Counted from the stretch's first letter, positions 38,085-48,006 are shown. The stretch is 64,000 nucleotides of DNA from Saccharomonospora glauca K62 (GCF_000243395.2 NZ_CM001484.1:3218524-3282523); one strand, 5' to 3'. Numbers and translations: made by a program. The notes: generated by a model not told the origin, from the letters alone.

Positions 38085-39152
38085 TCACGCGTCGTTCCGC
38101 CGACGGCGGCGACTTCCCCACGCGACGAGTACCGCGGCGGTGATCACCGCGATGACGAGTGCGGGAGCCACGCCGAGACCGGATTCGTGCTCGACCGGTT
38201 CCTCGGGTGTCTCGGCCGCATGGCTCGCCGGTTCCTCCGCTTCGTCCGCGTCCGCTTCGCCGGAGGAGCGCGTGTCGACCAGCGAGACGGCATTCGGTAC
38301 GGCCCGCAACGGCTCACCGCGCCCCTCACTGGCGGACAACAGCGTCCCGTCGGGGGTGAAGGCAATGGCCTCGCCCTGTTTTTCGTCGGGCAGCGGAACG
38401 CGCACCGGCTCCCGTGTGAACGCCGCCACGATGTCCCCGTCGGTCACCGGGTAGAGATAGGCGTCCGTGTACGTGCGTAGGGCCACCACACTGCCGTCGG
38501 CCGACAGCGCGGCTCCCGTGACGAGTACGGACCCGAGCTCGCCCACCGGGCCACCGGGGGTGTCGGTCGTCCGCAACGACACCGTCCCGACGTGTTCGAG
38601 CGGGGTCGGTCCCGGACTCACCAGAGGCTGCGCCGGCCGGTAGACGCGGGCGGTACCCAAGACGTTCTTCGTGATGATGTAGGGCGTCCCCGTGTGGTCC
38701 ACCACGAGCGCCTCGGCGTCCTGCGGGCCGTCCGGATACGTGAGGCGATACAGCACCGACGTGCCGTCCCGCGACAGCGCGTGCACGGCCGCCGTCTCCC
38801 GCCTGCGGCGGTTGTCGCCGGTGTCACCGAGCCACAGCGTCCCGTCGGGCCCGAGCGCGAGGTCCTCCACGTCGTAGGGGTCCGTCGGGGCCGTGATCAC
38901 ATCCCGCACTCGGCAGTCGTCGTCCAGGACGGCGACTTCCAGCCGGGTGCCGCCGTCGTTCACGGCGTACACGTGCTCGGCGTCGGCGGCGAGCCCGGAC
39001 AGCTCCTCCAACCGAGGATCGTCGATCGAACACACCACCTCGGGCACGGCCGAGGTGGTGGTGTCCTCCGTCTGGTCGGCGGCGGAGGCCCCCACGGGCA
39101 GCGCCACCGCCACGAGTGTCGCCGTCACCAGCGCGGAGCCGAATCGTCTCAC
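38085..39152 (-). CDS. Secreted, membrane-anchored beta-propeller-like protein
   Basis: The 355-residue product has a signal peptide (cleavage near GASAADQ, residue 25), repeated short motifs of propeller type (GPDGTLWLGDTGDNRRRRE, SADGSVVALRTYTDAYLYP, TPDGTLLSASEGRGEPL), an acidic Pro/Glu linker at about 290-320, and a C-terminal membrane helix followed by SRRRRRNDA. The layout suggests an extracellular sensor or binding domain held at the membrane by its C-terminus. There is no LPxTG sortase motif. It begins 15 bp after the hflX stop, so it is probably co-transcribed with hflX. Function unknown. Confidence 0.8.
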   Translation of the reverse strand: MRRFGSALVTATLVAVALPVGASAADQTEDTTTSAVPEVVCSIDDPRLEELSGLAADAEHVYAVNDGGTRLEVAVLDDDCRVRDVITAPTDPYDVEDLALGPDGTLWLGDTGDNRRRRETAAVHALSRDGTSVLYRLTYPDGPQDAEALVVDHTGTPYIITKNVLGTARVYRPAQPLVSPGPTPLEHVGTVSLRTTDTPGGPVGELGSVLVTGAALSADGSVVALRTYTDAYLYPVTDGDIVAAFTREPVRVPLPDEKQGEAIAFTPDGTLLSASEGRGEPLRAVPNAVSLVDTRSSGEADADEAEEPASHAAETPEEPVEHESGLGVAPALVIAVITAAVLVAWGSRRRRRNDA

Positions 39153-39167
39153 CCCGCTACGGTAGCG

Positions 39168-40613
39168 TCACACGCGCGAACCGTTCGTGACGTAGTCGGC
39201 AAGCGCGGCCGCGAGTTCCGGATACACCCTCGCCTTCAGCCACGTCCCCTCGGGCCGGTGCTCCTCCGCCAGCACCTCGCCGTCCGAGTGCACCCGAGCG
39301 ACGAGTTCGCCACGCGTGTAGGGCACGAGGACCTCCACGAAGGTCTCCGGCCGGGGAAGTCGGGCCGCGATCTCGGCCAGCAATGTGTCGAGCCCCTCCC
39401 TGCTGTGCGCCGAGACGACCACGGCGTCGGGCAGCAGGTTACGCAGCCGGGCGAGTGTCACCTCGTCGGCGACGTCGGCCTTGTTGACGACGATCAACTC
39501 GGGAGGCAACGGTTCCGACCGCTTCGCGGCGATCTCGCCGAGCACCGCCCGCACCGCGGCGACCTGGTCCTCGGGCGAGGGGGCAGCACCGTCGACCACG
39601 TGGAGCAGCAGGTCCGCGTCCGCGGCCTCGTCGAGCGTCGAGCGGAACGCGTCCACCAACTGGTGGGGCAGGTGCCGCACGAACCCGACGGTGTCGGTGA
39701 TGGTGTATTCGAGCCCGTCGGGCGTGGTGGCCCGACGGGTGGTGGGGTCGAGCGTGGCGAACAGCGCGTCCTCCGCCAGCACCCCCGCGCCCGTGATGGC
39801 GTTGAGCAGGCTGGACTTGCCCGCGTTGGTGTAGCCGACGAGCGCGACGCTGGGCACCTCGTTGGCCACCCGGCGTCCCCGCTTGGTGGCCCGGATGGTG
39901 TCCATCGCGGCGATGTCCTTGCGCAGCTTCGCGATGCGCTTGTTGATGCGCCTGCGGTCGGTCTCCAGCTTCGTCTCACCGGGACCACGCAGACCCACAC
40001 CGCCGTTGGCGCCACCGGCACGACCACCGGCCTGCCGCGACAGTGACTGGCCCCAACCCCGCAGCCGTGGGATGAGGTACTGCAACTGCGCGAGTTCGAC
40101 CTGCGCCTTGCCCTCCCGCGACCGGGCGTGCTGGGCGAAGATGTCGAGGATCAGCGCCGTGCGGTCGATGACCTTCACGCGCAGCTTCTCCTCCAGTTGC
40201 CGCAGCTGGCCGGGGGAGAGCTCACCGTCGCAGATCACCGTGTCGGCGCCGGTGGAGGCGATGATGTCAGCGAGTTCCCTCACCTTGCCCGACCCGATGT
40301 AGGTGGCGGGATCGGGCCGCGAACGACGCTGGATGACCCCTTCGAGCACCTCGGAGCCCGCCGTCTCGGCCAGTCGCGCGAGTTCGGCGAGCGACTCCTC
40401 GGCCTGTTCCGCCGTTCCCTCGGTCCACACGCCGACGAGCACGACCCGTTCCAGCCGCAGCTGCCGGTATTCGACCTCGGTGACGTCGGTGAGTTCGGTG
40501 GACAGCCCCGCGACCCTGCGCAGGGCCGCGCGGTCGGAGAGTTCCAAGTCCCCCTGCGACAGCTCGACCTCGTCGAGCTGCTCGGGAACGACGTTGCGTG
40601 TCAGTTCTGTCAT
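39168..40613 (-). CDS. hflX: Ribosome-associated GTPase HflX
   Basis: GTPase that splits stalled or hibernating 70S ribosomes. The 481-residue product has the N-terminal HflX domain with TYIGSGKVREL (about 104-114) and the glycine-rich GGANGGVGLRGPGETKLE linker. The G domain starts with G1 GYTNAGKSS (260-268), then G3 DTVGF, G4 NKAD. The ATG at 40613 follows GGGAGA closely. The order hflX, dapF, miaA reproduces the mycobacterial block. A 365-bp gap with a hairpin separates it from dapF, so it may have its own promoter. Confidence 0.96.
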   Translation of the reverse strand: MTELTRNVVPEQLDEVELSQGDLELSDRAALRRVAGLSTELTDVTEVEYRQLRLERVVLVGVWTEGTAEQAEESLAELARLAETAGSEVLEGVIQRRSRPDPATYIGSGKVRELADIIASTGADTVICDGELSPGQLRQLEEKLRVKVIDRTALILDIFAQHARSREGKAQVELAQLQYLIPRLRGWGQSLSRQAGGRAGGANGGVGLRGPGETKLETDRRRINKRIAKLRKDIAAMDTIRATKRGRRVANEVPSVALVGYTNAGKSSLLNAITGAGVLAEDALFATLDPTTRRATTPDGLEYTITDTVGFVRHLPHQLVDAFRSTLDEAADADLLLHVVDGAAPSPEDQVAAVRAVLGEIAAKRSEPLPPELIVVNKADVADEVTLARLRNLLPDAVVVSAHSREGLDTLLAEIAARLPRPETFVEVLVPYTRGELVARVHSDGEVLAEEHRPEGTWLKARVYPELAAALADYVTNGSRV

Positions 40614-40978
40614 CGTCTCCCTATCGTCCCACGGTCGGCGGGAAAGAACGAGCCAATTAGCCACCGGATGCCGCTCTCGGACACGCCAATGGGACCGTGC
40701 CCGAGGGCCGGGCCGGCGTCCGCATACCGGGTCCCGGTGGGGAGATCTCACGTCCGGTGAGTCCGGACGTGCTCGTGGCCGATCCAGCCCGATCGGCTCG
40801 TTGGTGATAGCTGTCACAGGGGGCAACGGAAGAAGCCGCGGACCTATTCCCGAAGTGTTCCCGCCCGGTCGTCGGCGCGGGCGTGTTCGATCGATTCCCG
40901 CGCGACAACACCTCGGCCGGGAAAGGCCCCGTTCAGCCCTCCGGACGGGCCGCGGCGGGGTGTGGTCGCCGTGAGCGA
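40614..40978. other. dapF-hflX intergenic region (365 bp)
   Basis: No gene is supported. The only structure seen is the perfect hairpin at 40749-40771. The hflX-proximal half (40614-40740) should contain the hflX promoter, but no clear -35/-10 pair was found. Confidence 0.6.
40749..40771 (-). terminator. Hairpin between dapF and hflX
   Basis: Perfect 9-bp arms, CACGTCCGG and CCGGACGTG, around a TGAGT loop, about 210 bp after the dapF stop. Terminator or operator; the distance from dapF makes either possible. Confidence 0.45.
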
Positions 40979-41815
40979 TCAGTCGAGGGCGTCCCACCAG
41001 GCGGCGTCGAGTTCGCCCCTCGCGACGAACACCGCGGGCCCGGTGAGGGTCGCCGTCCCCCTGCCCACCGTCACGGACACCCGACCCCCTGGAACCTCCA
41101 CTGTGGACTGCCCGGTGTCGTCACCGCGAAGGTGCAGCGCCGCCGCGACCGCCGCGACCGTGCCGGTGCCGCACGCACGCGTCTCGCCCACCCCGCGTTC
41201 GTAGACGCGCATGCGCAGTGACTCGGGCCCGAGGACGTTGACGAACTCCAGATTGACGCCGTCGGGGAAGACCTCGGTGTCGTACCTCGGGGTTCGGCTC
41301 AAGTCGAGCGTGCTCACGTCGTCGTCGATCACGGACACGAGGTGCGGGTTGCCCACGTCCACGGCGACCCCGGAGACCTGCTTTCCGGACACGACGGCCA
41401 CCGAGGTGCCGGTCACGGCGGCCGGTCCCATGTGCACGGTCACGGCGAGATCGCCCGACGAGTCGGTGTGCACCCGAACCGGGCGATCGCCCGCCCTGGT
41501 TCCCACGACGAACTCCGGTCCGACCTCCAGCCCCGCGTCGACGAGGTAGCGGGCGAACACGCGAACGCCGTTGCCGCACATCTCGGCCAGCGACCCGTCG
41601 GCGTTGCGGTAGTCCATGAACCACTCGCCCGCCGAGTCGACGCCGAGCGCGGCCGAGCGCACGACCCGGAGCACTCCGTCGGCACCGATCCCCTGCTGCC
41701 GGTCGCACAGCGCCGCGATCCGCCGCGGAGTCAGCTCCAGCGACGCGTCGGGATCGGGCAGGAGCACGAAGTCGTTCTGGGTGCCGTGCCCCTTGAGGAA
41801 CTCGATGCCAGCCAT
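40979..41815 (-). CDS. dapF: Diaminopimelate epimerase DapF
   Basis: Converts LL- to meso-diaminopimelate, the substrate of MurE and precursor of lysine. The 278-residue product has FLKGHGTQNDFVLL, GIGADGVL, the first catalytic Cys in MCGNGVR and the second in ACGTGT. The ATG at 41815 (MAGIEFLKG) is preceded by TTGGGGG. It begins 10 bp after miaA ends, placing it in the LigB-like/miaA/dapF unit. The neighbourhood matches Rv2726c-Rv2728c of M. tuberculosis. Confidence 0.97.
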   Translation of the reverse strand: MAGIEFLKGHGTQNDFVLLPDPDASLELTPRRIAALCDRQQGIGADGVLRVVRSAALGVDSAGEWFMDYRNADGSLAEMCGNGVRVFARYLVDAGLEVGPEFVVGTRAGDRPVRVHTDSSGDLAVTVHMGPAAVTGTSVAVVSGKQVSGVAVDVGNPHLVSVIDDDVSTLDLSRTPRYDTEVFPDGVNLEFVNVLGPESLRMRVYERGVGETRACGTGTVAAVAAALHLRGDDTGQSTVEVPGGRVSVTVGRGTATLTGPAVFVARGELDAAWWDALD

Positions 41816-41825
41816 GCCCCCAAGG

Positions 41826-42728
41826 CTACTGGTCGAGGTGTGCCAGCACGGCGTCGACCAGGTTCTCCGCACCGCCGTCCAGCCAGGTGATGCGGTCGTC
41901 ACGCCGGAACCACGACCGTTGTCTGCGGACGAACCGCCTCGTGGCCACGACCGTGTCCCGCGCGGCGGCTTCCAGATCGCCGTCACCGGCGAGCGCGTCG
42001 AGCACCTGACGGTAGCCGAGGGCTCGCGACGCCGTCCTTCCCTGCCGCAGTCCCCGTTGTTCGAGCAACCGCACCTCGTCCACGAGCCCGGCGGCGAACA
42101 TGTGCTCGACCCTGCGTTCCACCCGCTCGTCGAGCTCGGCCACCTCCCGGTCGATTCCGATCAGGACGGTCCCGTATCGCGGAGGCCCCGGAGTGGGCAG
42201 GTTCGCCGAGAACGGCTCTCCCGTGAGCGTGATGACCTCCAACGCGCGTACGACACGTCGCGTGTCGCTGGGCAGGATCGTCGCGGCGGCCTTCGGGTCG
42301 AGCATCGCGAGCCTGCGGTGCAGCGCGGCCGTCCCCTCCGCCCGAGCCTGTTCCTCCAGCTTTCGCCGCACGTCGGGATCCGTTCCGGGAAACCGCAGGT
42401 CATCCACGATGGCCTGGACGTACAGCCCCGACCCGCCGACGATCACCGGCACCCGGCCCGCCGCGAGCAACTCCTCGATGGTGGCGCGTGCCCGCTTCTG
42501 GTACTCGGCCACCGACGCGGTCTCGGTCACGTCCAGGACGTCGAGCAGGTGGTGAGGCACGCCCTTGCGCTCCTCCGGCGTCGCCTTCGCCGTCCCGATG
42601 TCCATGCCGCGGTACAACTGCATGGCGTCGGCGTTGACGACCTCCCCACCCAGCGCGAGCGCGAGTTCGACCCCGAGCGCGGTCTTCCCGGTGGCGGTGG
42701 GACCGACGACGGCCACGGGCTTGATCAT
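41826..42728 (-). CDS. miaA: tRNA dimethylallyltransferase MiaA
   Basis: Adds the dimethylallyl group to A37 of tRNAs reading UNN codons; MiaB, also in this window, then methylthiolates it. The 300-residue product has P-loop GPTATGKT (9-16), [31 protein letters not shown], and [14 protein letters not shown] near the C-terminus. Its ATG overlaps the stop of the LigB-like gene in ATGA, indicating coupled translation. Confidence 0.97.
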   Translation of the reverse strand: MIKPVAVVGPTATGKTALGVELALALGGEVVNADAMQLYRGMDIGTAKATPEERKGVPHHLLDVLDVTETASVAEYQKRARATIEELLAAGRVPVIVGGSGLYVQAIVDDLRFPGTDPDVRRKLEEQARAEGTAALHRRLAMLDPKAAATILPSDTRRVVRALEVITLTGEPFSANLPTPGPPRYGTVLIGIDREVAELDERVERRVEHMFAAGLVDEVRLLEQRGLRQGRTASRALGYRQVLDALAGDGDLEAAARDTVVATRRFVRRQRSWFRRDDRITWLDGGAENLVDAVLAHLDQ

Positions 42729-43456
42729 CGCCGGGTCCACCTTGCGACGTGGTAGGCGACACCGAACGGCGCCTCCGAGTACAACAGTTCCCCGCTCCAG
42801 CGGCCGGACGACCGGGCGAACCCGGCGAGGACCTGCCACGCCGCCCGGCCCTGCGCCTGAAGCTCCACGGCGAGCGCCGGGTCCAGCGACAGCAAGGCCT
42901 CGCAGTCGGCCTCGGCCAACGCCGTACGCACCACGGTGTCGAATCCCTCCGCCCTGGTGTCGGCCCAGCCGGGCGGCGCCGTGTCGTGGCGCGTGGACCC
43001 GTCCCCGAGCACGAGCAGACCAGCTTCCTCCGCCCCGGCGATCCGTTCGCCGAGAGCCACGCACTCCGCGACGTCGGTGTCCTCGGCCAGCAGCTCCACC
43101 CGCACCGACTCGGCGCCGGCCCGCTCCCGAAGCCAGGCCGCCACCAGGACGGGCAGTGGGAGCCGTTCCGGAGCGGAACCACGGGCGGAATCCGACAGCG
43201 AGACCGGGACGTCCACGCCGAAGCCGCGGAAACTGCCGTGTGCCTCGGCGCTCACCGTTCGGCGCTCGGACGCCACCCCCACGGCCACCCAACGTCGGCC
43301 GACCTGCGCCAACGCCCGCGCGGCGGCCACCGTCGCGTCCCGCACGGCGGCACTGCGCTCCACCAAACCGGGAACGAGAGCGGGCACGAGCAGCGGTGGG
43401 GAGGGCACCACGACGGCACACGAGATCACGCGTCCCGAGGTTACCGGCAGCGCCAC
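42725..43456 (-). CDS. LigB-like (class III extradiol dioxygenase-like) protein, Rv2728c type
   Basis: The 243-residue product has the N-terminal [16 protein letters not shown] pattern of actinobacterial proteins found upstream of miaA, related in fold to class III extradiol dioxygenases. The usual metal-binding His of the first loop is not present (the loop reads PSPPLL), so catalysis as a dioxygenase is doubtful. Start choice: GTG at 43456 has TAGGTA 6 nt upstream (leaderless pattern), while GTG at 43429 fits homologue length better. It is the first gene of the miaA-dapF unit and is divergent from the DUF349 gene. Confidence 0.72.
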   Translation of the reverse strand: MALPVTSGRVISCAVVVPSPPLLVPALVPGLVERSAAVRDATVAAARALAQVGRRWVAVGVASERRTVSAEAHGSFRGFGVDVPVSLSDSARGSAPERLPLPVLVAAWLRERAGAESVRVELLAEDTDVAECVALGERIAGAEEAGLLVLGDGSTRHDTAPPGWADTRAEGFDTVVRTALAEADCEALLSLDPALAVELQAQGRAAWQVLAGFARSSGRWSGELLYSEAPFGVAYHVARWTRR

Positions 43457-43560
43457 GAGAGGTACCTATCGAGGCATGGAGTACCCATCGGCGGTATTAC
43501 CTGTTTGAATGCGGCCTACAGACCCGTACACGCAGCACCCGGCCCCGCACCCTGCGGGGC

Positions 43561-43579
43561 GCCCGCGACTCACGCGGGC
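43561..43579 (+). other. Hairpin in the leader of the DUF349 gene
   Basis: Perfect 7-bp arms GCCCGCG and CGCGGGC around ACTCA, ending about 10 nt before the AAGGAG ribosome site. It could influence translation start; chance formation is possible in GC-rich sequence. Confidence 0.3.
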
Positions 43580-43602
43580 CGGACAGTGAGAAGGAGCCGG
43601 CC

Positions 43603-44967
43603 ATGGCCGAGCAGAACACCCCCCGCGGCAGTGACGTCCCCGACGTCGACAACGCCTCCGCCACGTCGGAGGTGCCGTCGGACGTCCCCACGCCACACCA
43701 GGTGCCCCAGTCATCCGGGGGTACCCAGGCGCCCACTGTGCCGGTCGCCGAGACACACCCGTCGCGGTGGGGACGTGTCGCCGACGATGGCACCGTCTAC
43801 GTCCGCACGGCCGACGGTGAACGCGCCGTGGGCGTATGGCAAGCCGGCTCGGCCGAGGAGGGGTTGAAGCACTACGCCCGCAGGTTCGACGACCTGCGCA
43901 CCGAGGTCGAGTTGTTGGAGACGAGGCTGGCCTCGGGCGCGGGCGACCCGAAGCAGGCGCTGTCCAGCGCCGTGCACCTGCGGGACGGTCTCGCCGAGGC
44001 GGCCGTCGTGGGAGACCTCGACGCCCTTCGCGCCCGACTCGACTACGTCGTCGCACACGCGGAGCAGGCCCTCGAACGCGCCCGCCGGGAGCGGGAGCGG
44101 GCTCGGGCCGAGGCGGTGGCGCGCAAGCAGGCCCTCGTGGAGGAGGCCGAGGAGATCGCCGCGTCGTCGACCCAGTGGAAGGCCGCGGGCGACCGGCTCA
44201 AGGCCATCTTCGAGGAGTGGAAGACGATCAAGGGCGTCGACCGCAAGACGGACGACGAGCTGTGGAAGCGGTTCTCCAAGGCCAGGGAGTCGTTCAGCAG
44301 GCGCCGGGGCTCCCATTTCGCCGAGCTCGACAAGCAGCGAGCCGCCGCGAAGCGCCGCAAGGAGGAACTGATCGCGGAGGCCGAGAGCCTCTCCGACTCC
44401 ACCGACTGGGGACCGACCACGGCGCGCTACAAGGAACTCATGGCCGAGTGGAAGGCCGCGGGCCGGGCGCCCAAGGACGCCGACGACGCCCTGTGGCAGC
44501 GGTTCCGGGCGGCGCAGGACGCGTTCTTCTCCCGGCGGGCCGCGGCGTTCTCCGAGCGGGACGCGGAGTTCGCGGAGAACGCGGCACGCAAGGAGGAGCT
44601 GCTGAAGGAGGCCGAGAAGCTCGACCCGTCGACCAACCTGGACGCCGTCAAGGCGCAGTTCCGGCGTATCCAGGAAAGCTGGGACCAGATCGGAAAGGTG
44701 CCGAGGGACCGCATCCGCGAACTCGACGGGCGGTTGAAGGCCGTCGCCGACCGCATCCGCGCGGCCGAGGACGCCCGCTGGCGCCGCACCGACCCGGAGG
44801 CCGAGGCGAGGGCGGCGCAGTTCCGGGAACGCGTCGAGCAGCTGGAGGCCCAGGTCGCGAAGGCCCGCGCCGCGGGCGACGAGCGACGCGCAAAGCAGGT
44901 CGAGGAGCAGGCCGCGCAGTGGCGGGAGTGGTTGCGCACGGCGGAGGAGGCACTCGCCAACCGCTGA
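43603..44967 (+). CDS. DUF349 domain-containing protein (Rv2731 type)
   Basis: The 454-residue product has a disordered N-terminus (1-55), a short beta segment, then a long, highly charged alpha-helical rod. Three DUF349-type repeats are visible, each with a W-x(n)-W pattern: QWKAAGDRLKAIFEEWKTI, DWGPTTARYKELMAEWKAA and LDAVKAQFRRIQESWDQIG, starting at roughly 185, 265 and 345. A final coiled coil (QLEAQVAKARAAGDERRAKQ) ends the protein. Function is not established. The ATG at 43603 has AAGGAG 7 nt upstream. The neighbours and orientation match Rv2731. A bidirectional terminator follows. Confidence 0.85.
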   Translation: MAEQNTPRGSDVPDVDNASATSEVPSDVPTPHQVPQSSGGTQAPTVPVAETHPSRWGRVADDGTVYVRTADGERAVGVWQAGSAEEGLKHYARRFDDLRTEVELLETRLASGAGDPKQALSSAVHLRDGLAEAAVVGDLDALRARLDYVVAHAEQALERARRERERARAEAVARKQALVEEAEEIAASSTQWKAAGDRLKAIFEEWKTIKGVDRKTDDELWKRFSKARESFSRRRGSHFAELDKQRAAAKRRKEELIAEAESLSDSTDWGPTTARYKELMAEWKAAGRAPKDADDALWQRFRAAQDAFFSRRAAAFSERDAEFAENAARKEELLKEAEKLDPSTNLDAVKAQFRRIQESWDQIGKVPRDRIRELDGRLKAVADRIRAAEDARWRRTDPEAEARAAQFRERVEQLEAQVAKARAAGDERRAKQVEEQAAQWREWLRTAEEALANR

Positions 44968-44983
44968 CGTGGCATCAGCACGG

Positions 44984-45012
44984 GTGGTGGGGAGCGGTGA
45001 GCTCCCCACCAC
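44984..45012. terminator. Bidirectional terminator between the DUF349 gene and the small membrane protein gene
   Basis: Perfect 12-bp stem (GTGGTGGGGAGC and its complement) with a GGTGA loop filling the 45-bp gap between two convergent genes and abutting the stop codon on the right. Confidence 0.85.
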
Positions 45013-45504
45013 TCAGTGCCGCGACCACGCGAGCTTCATCCACTGGAACGCCAGCACCGCCATCGCCACGGCCGCGATCACCAGCCCGATGCCGGGCCCC
45101 GCGCCGGCGACACCGCTGACTCCCGACGACTGCTGGGACCACACGGCGAGAATGCCATCGACGAACGCGAACCAGCCGCCGACCGCGCACACCCACGTCA
45201 GCCACCACCGGCGAGTCGCCAGCGCGATCGCCGAGGCGAGCACACCGAATCCGCTGGACGTCGCGGCGAACAACTGCGGGATCGCACCCGCCTCTCCGAG
45301 TAGCGCCCGCCAACCCGGATGACCGTCGACCCACGGCAGGACGAACCCGACCAACAGGACGAACACGAACACCGCGATGGTGAAGCCACGCCGTCCGAAC
45401 TCCACCGTCCGTACGGTCCTGCCGAGCGTGGCGTCGACGTCGGCGACGAGTCGGTCGAGGTCGTCCCCGTTCTCCGGCCGCTTCGAACCGGACTCGTCAC
45501 TCAC
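45013..45504 (-). CDS. Small polytopic membrane protein (Rv2732c type)
   Basis: The 163-residue product has a polar N-terminus followed by four membrane helices, at about 40-60, 75-95, 99-118 and 133-152. The [17 protein letters not shown] stretch before the first helix is probably cytoplasmic. It has no recognised enzymatic motif. The GTG start overlaps the miaB stop in GTGA, so it is translated with miaB; the same pair occurs in mycobacteria (Rv2732c-Rv2733c). Function unknown. Confidence 0.82.
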   Translation of the reverse strand: MSDESGSKRPENGDDLDRLVADVDATLGRTVRTVEFGRRGFTIAVFVFVLLVGFVLPWVDGHPGWRALLGEAGAIPQLFAATSSGFGVLASAIALATRRWWLTWVCAVGGWFAFVDGILAVWSQQSSGVSGVAGAGPGIGLVIAAVAMAVLAFQWMKLAWSRH

Positions 45505-46997
45505 AGCGAACAGCCTCCCGCGTCGGCACCCGCGGAGGCGCCGACGGACGCCGTCGGCTTCGGACCGAACGAGGGCAGTCCGAGGCTGACCCCCTTCGTC
45601 TTCGGGCGCAGCCCGGCCTCCACGTTGTCCCCGGCCCTGGTGCGGCGGTGCGACACCACGTCGCCGTCGGCGACCAGGTGGTGCGGGGCCGCGTACGTGA
45701 TCGTGGTCTCCACGATGTCGCCCGGCCGGATCTCCCGGTCGACGGCGCTGCCGGTGGGCGTGAAATGCACGAGCCTGCCGTCACGAGCGCGACCGCTCAT
45801 CCGGTTGGTCTCGGTGTCCTTGCGTCCCTCACCGGTGGCGACGAGCAACTCGACGGTGCTGCCCACCAACTTCTTGTTCTCCTGCCAGGAGATGTCGTTC
45901 TGGAGCTCGACCAACCGGTCGTACCGCTCCTGCACGACCTCCTTGGGCACCTGGTCGGGCATCTCGGCCGCGGGCGTACCGGGACGCGGGGAGTACTGGA
46001 ACGTGAACGCGCTGGAGAACCGGGCCTCCCGCACGACCTCCAGGGTCTGCTCGAAGTCCTCCTCGGTCTCCCCTGGGAAACCGACGATGATGTCGGTGGT
46101 AATGGCCGCGTCGGGCATGGCCTCCCGCACCCGCTCCAGGATCCCGAGGAAGCGCGTGGACCGGTAGGACCGTCGCATCGCCTTCAACACGCGGTCGGAG
46201 CCCGACTGCAACGGCATGTGCAACTGGTGGCAGACGTTCGGCGTCTCGGCCATCGCCTCGATCACGTCGTCGGTGAAGGCGGCCGGATGCGGCGAGGTGA
46301 AACGCACCCGTTCGAGCCCCTCCACGGAACCGCAGGCCCGGAGCAGCTTTCCGAACGCGTGCCGGTCTCCGAACTCGACGCCGTAGGAGTTGACGTTCTG
46401 CCCGAGCAGCGTCACCTCCAGCACTCCTTCGGCCACGAGCGCCTCGACCTCGGCGAGGATCTCGCCGGGACGCCGGTCGCGCTCCTTGCCGCGCAGCGAC
46501 GGGACGATACAGAAGGTGCACGTGTTGTTACAGCCGACGGAGATCGACACCCAGCCCGAGTAGGCGGACTCCCTGCGCGCGGGCAACGTCGACGGGAAGG
46601 TCTCCAGCGCCTCCAGGATCTCCACCTGGGCCTCGGCGTTGTGCCGGGCGCGCTCCAGCAGCACGGGCAGCGACGCGATGTTGTGCGTACCGAAGACGAC
46701 GTCCACCCACGGCGCCCGCTTCACGATCTCACCGCGGTCCTTCTGGGCGAGACAACCGCCGACGGCGATCTGCATTCCCGGCTTCGCCGTCTTGGCCGCC
46801 CGCAGGTGACCGAGGTGTCCGTAGAGCTTGTTGTCGGCGTTCTCACGCACCGCGCAGGTGTTCAGCACGACCACGTCGGGTTCCTCGCCGTCCGCGGCGA
46901 GCGCGTAGCCGGCGTCCTCCAACTGACCGGCGAGACGTTCCGAGTCGTGCACGTTCATCTGGCACCCGAAGGTGCGAATCGCGTAGGTGCGGGTCAC
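45501..46997 (-). CDS. miaB: tRNA-2-methylthio-N6-dimethylallyladenosine synthase MiaB
   Basis: Radical-SAM methylthiotransferase acting on i6A37 made by MiaA. The 498-residue product has the N-terminal UPF0004 domain with Cys12, Cys48 and Cys82 (second Fe-S cluster), the radical-SAM triad Cys156, Cys160 and Cys163 in GCNNTCTFC, and a TRAM domain (about 375-440). The last 45 residues are low-complexity. The GTG at 46997 has no ribosome site but has TACCCT 7 nt upstream, suggesting a leaderless transcript. Confidence 0.97.
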   Translation of the reverse strand: MTRTYAIRTFGCQMNVHDSERLAGQLEDAGYALAADGEEPDVVVLNTCAVRENADNKLYGHLGHLRAAKTAKPGMQIAVGGCLAQKDRGEIVKRAPWVDVVFGTHNIASLPVLLERARHNAEAQVEILEALETFPSTLPARRESAYSGWVSISVGCNNTCTFCIVPSLRGKERDRRPGEILAEVEALVAEGVLEVTLLGQNVNSYGVEFGDRHAFGKLLRACGSVEGLERVRFTSPHPAAFTDDVIEAMAETPNVCHQLHMPLQSGSDRVLKAMRRSYRSTRFLGILERVREAMPDAAITTDIIVGFPGETEEDFEQTLEVVREARFSSAFTFQYSPRPGTPAAEMPDQVPKEVVQERYDRLVELQNDISWQENKKLVGSTVELLVATGEGRKDTETNRMSGRARDGRLVHFTPTGSAVDREIRPGDIVETTITYAAPHHLVADGDVVSHRRTRAGDNVEAGLRPKTKGVSLGLPSFGPKPTASVGASAGADAGGCSL

Positions 46998-47004
46998 GTC
47001 TGCC

Positions 47005-47010
47005 AGGGTA
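47005..47010 (-). promoter_or_regulatory. Candidate -10 for a leaderless miaB transcript
   Basis: TACCCT on the minus strand, 7 nt before the GTG start. A TTGACC directly upstream is too close to serve as its -35. Confidence 0.4.
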
Positions 47011-47080
47011 GGTCAACGGCATCTCGCCACCTCACCGCGTCCGGACGGCACTCTCCCATTAGGGTTCGGTAACACTCGCG

Positions 47081-47094
47081 CGGGGGCGCCCCCG
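47081..47094. promoter_or_regulatory. Palindrome in the miaB-gluA divergent region
   Basis: CGGGGGCGCCCCCG is a perfect 14-nt palindrome, followed by TAGTCT, a possible -10 for gluA. Its position between divergent genes suggests an operator, but no known consensus fits. Confidence 0.3.
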
Positions 47095-47223
47095 GGTAGT
47101 CTCCGTGAACACTTAAGGTTGCTTTTTGATTCAAAGAGCGCGTCGGATTGCCCCAAAGGTGTTAAATCCACGTGTTGCCCGTGACAACCCGCGACCCGCG
47201 GCTTGCCGTGTGATGGAGGTCAG

Positions 47224-47979
47224 ATGAGCACCGCGACGCCAGCACCGCCGATGATCAAGGCGGCGGCGGTGAACAAGCATTTCGGCGACCTGCACGTGCT
47301 CAAGGACATCGACTTCGAGGTGCCCAAGGGCCAGGTCGTCGTGATCCTCGGGCCGTCGGGTTCCGGCAAGTCGACCCTGTGCCGCGCCATCAACCGGCTC
47401 GAACCGATCGACTCCGGCGAGATCCGTATCGACGGCAAGCCGTTGCCCGCGGAAGGCAAGGCACTCGCCGCCCTCCGCGCGGACGTGGGCATGGTCTTCC
47501 AGCAGTTCAACCTGTTCGCCCACAAGACGATCCTCGAAAACGTCACGCTCGGCCCCACGAAGGTGCGCCGGGTCAGCGCCGAGGAGGCCCGGAAGACCGC
47601 GATGGAGCTGCTCGACCGGGTGGGGATCGCCAACCAGGCGCAGAAGTACCCCGCGCAGCTCTCCGGGGGGCAACAACAACGAGCCGCGATCGCACGGGCG
47701 CTGGCGATGCGCCCCAAGGTGATGCTGTTCGACGAGCCGACCTCCGCCCTGGACCCCGAGATGGTCCAGGAAGTGCTCGACACGATGACCGAGCTGGCCG
47801 ACGACGGCATGACGATGCTCGTGGTGACCCACGAGATGGGCTTCGCCCGCAGGGCCGCTCACCGCGTCGTGTTCATGGCCGACGGCGAGATCGTGGAGGA
47901 CACGACCCCCGACGAGTTCTTCACCGCTCCGAAGTCCGAAAGGGCGAAGGACTTCCTCGGGAAGATCCTCACTCACTGA
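47224..47979 (+). CDS. gluA: Glutamate ABC transporter ATP-binding protein GluA
   Basis: ATPase of a polar amino acid uptake system. The 251-residue product has Walker [10 protein letters not shown] (43-51), Q-loop [12 protein letters not shown], signature LSGGQQQR, Walker [14 protein letters not shown] and switch His in [10 protein letters not shown]. The ATG at 47224 has GGAGG a few nt upstream. It heads gluABCD, the same order and chromosomal setting (near recX-recA) as the glutamate importer of Corynebacterium. Glutamate specificity is inferred from this context. Confidence 0.95.
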   Translation: MSTATPAPPMIKAAAVNKHFGDLHVLKDIDFEVPKGQVVVILGPSGSGKSTLCRAINRLEPIDSGEIRIDGKPLPAEGKALAALRADVGMVFQQFNLFAHKTILENVTLGPTKVRRVSAEEARKTAMELLDRVGIANQAQKYPAQLSGGQQQRAAIARALAMRPKVMLFDEPTSALDPEMVQEVLDTMTELADDGMTMLVVTHEMGFARRAAHRVVFMADGEIVEDTTPDEFFTAPKSERAKDFLGKILTH

Positions 47980-47990
47980 CACATTGTCGT

Positions 47991-48006
47991 GGCGGCGTGG
48001 GCCGCC
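47991..48006 (+). other. Small hairpin between gluA and gluB
   Basis: GGCGGC GTGG GCCGCC: 6-bp arms and a 4-nt loop, 11 bp after the gluA stop. It could adjust the ratio of ATPase to binding protein. Confidence 0.3.

Noticed and set aside
40899-40925. TTCGATCGA-like palindrome before the dapF stop as an SOS box
   Set aside because: Lacks the GAAC/GTTC half-sites with 4-nt spacing needed for LexA.
47005-47223. Possible GlnR or IdeR binding site upstream of gluA
   Set aside because: GTAAC and TTAAGGTTGC half-sites occur, but neither has the second half at proper spacing.
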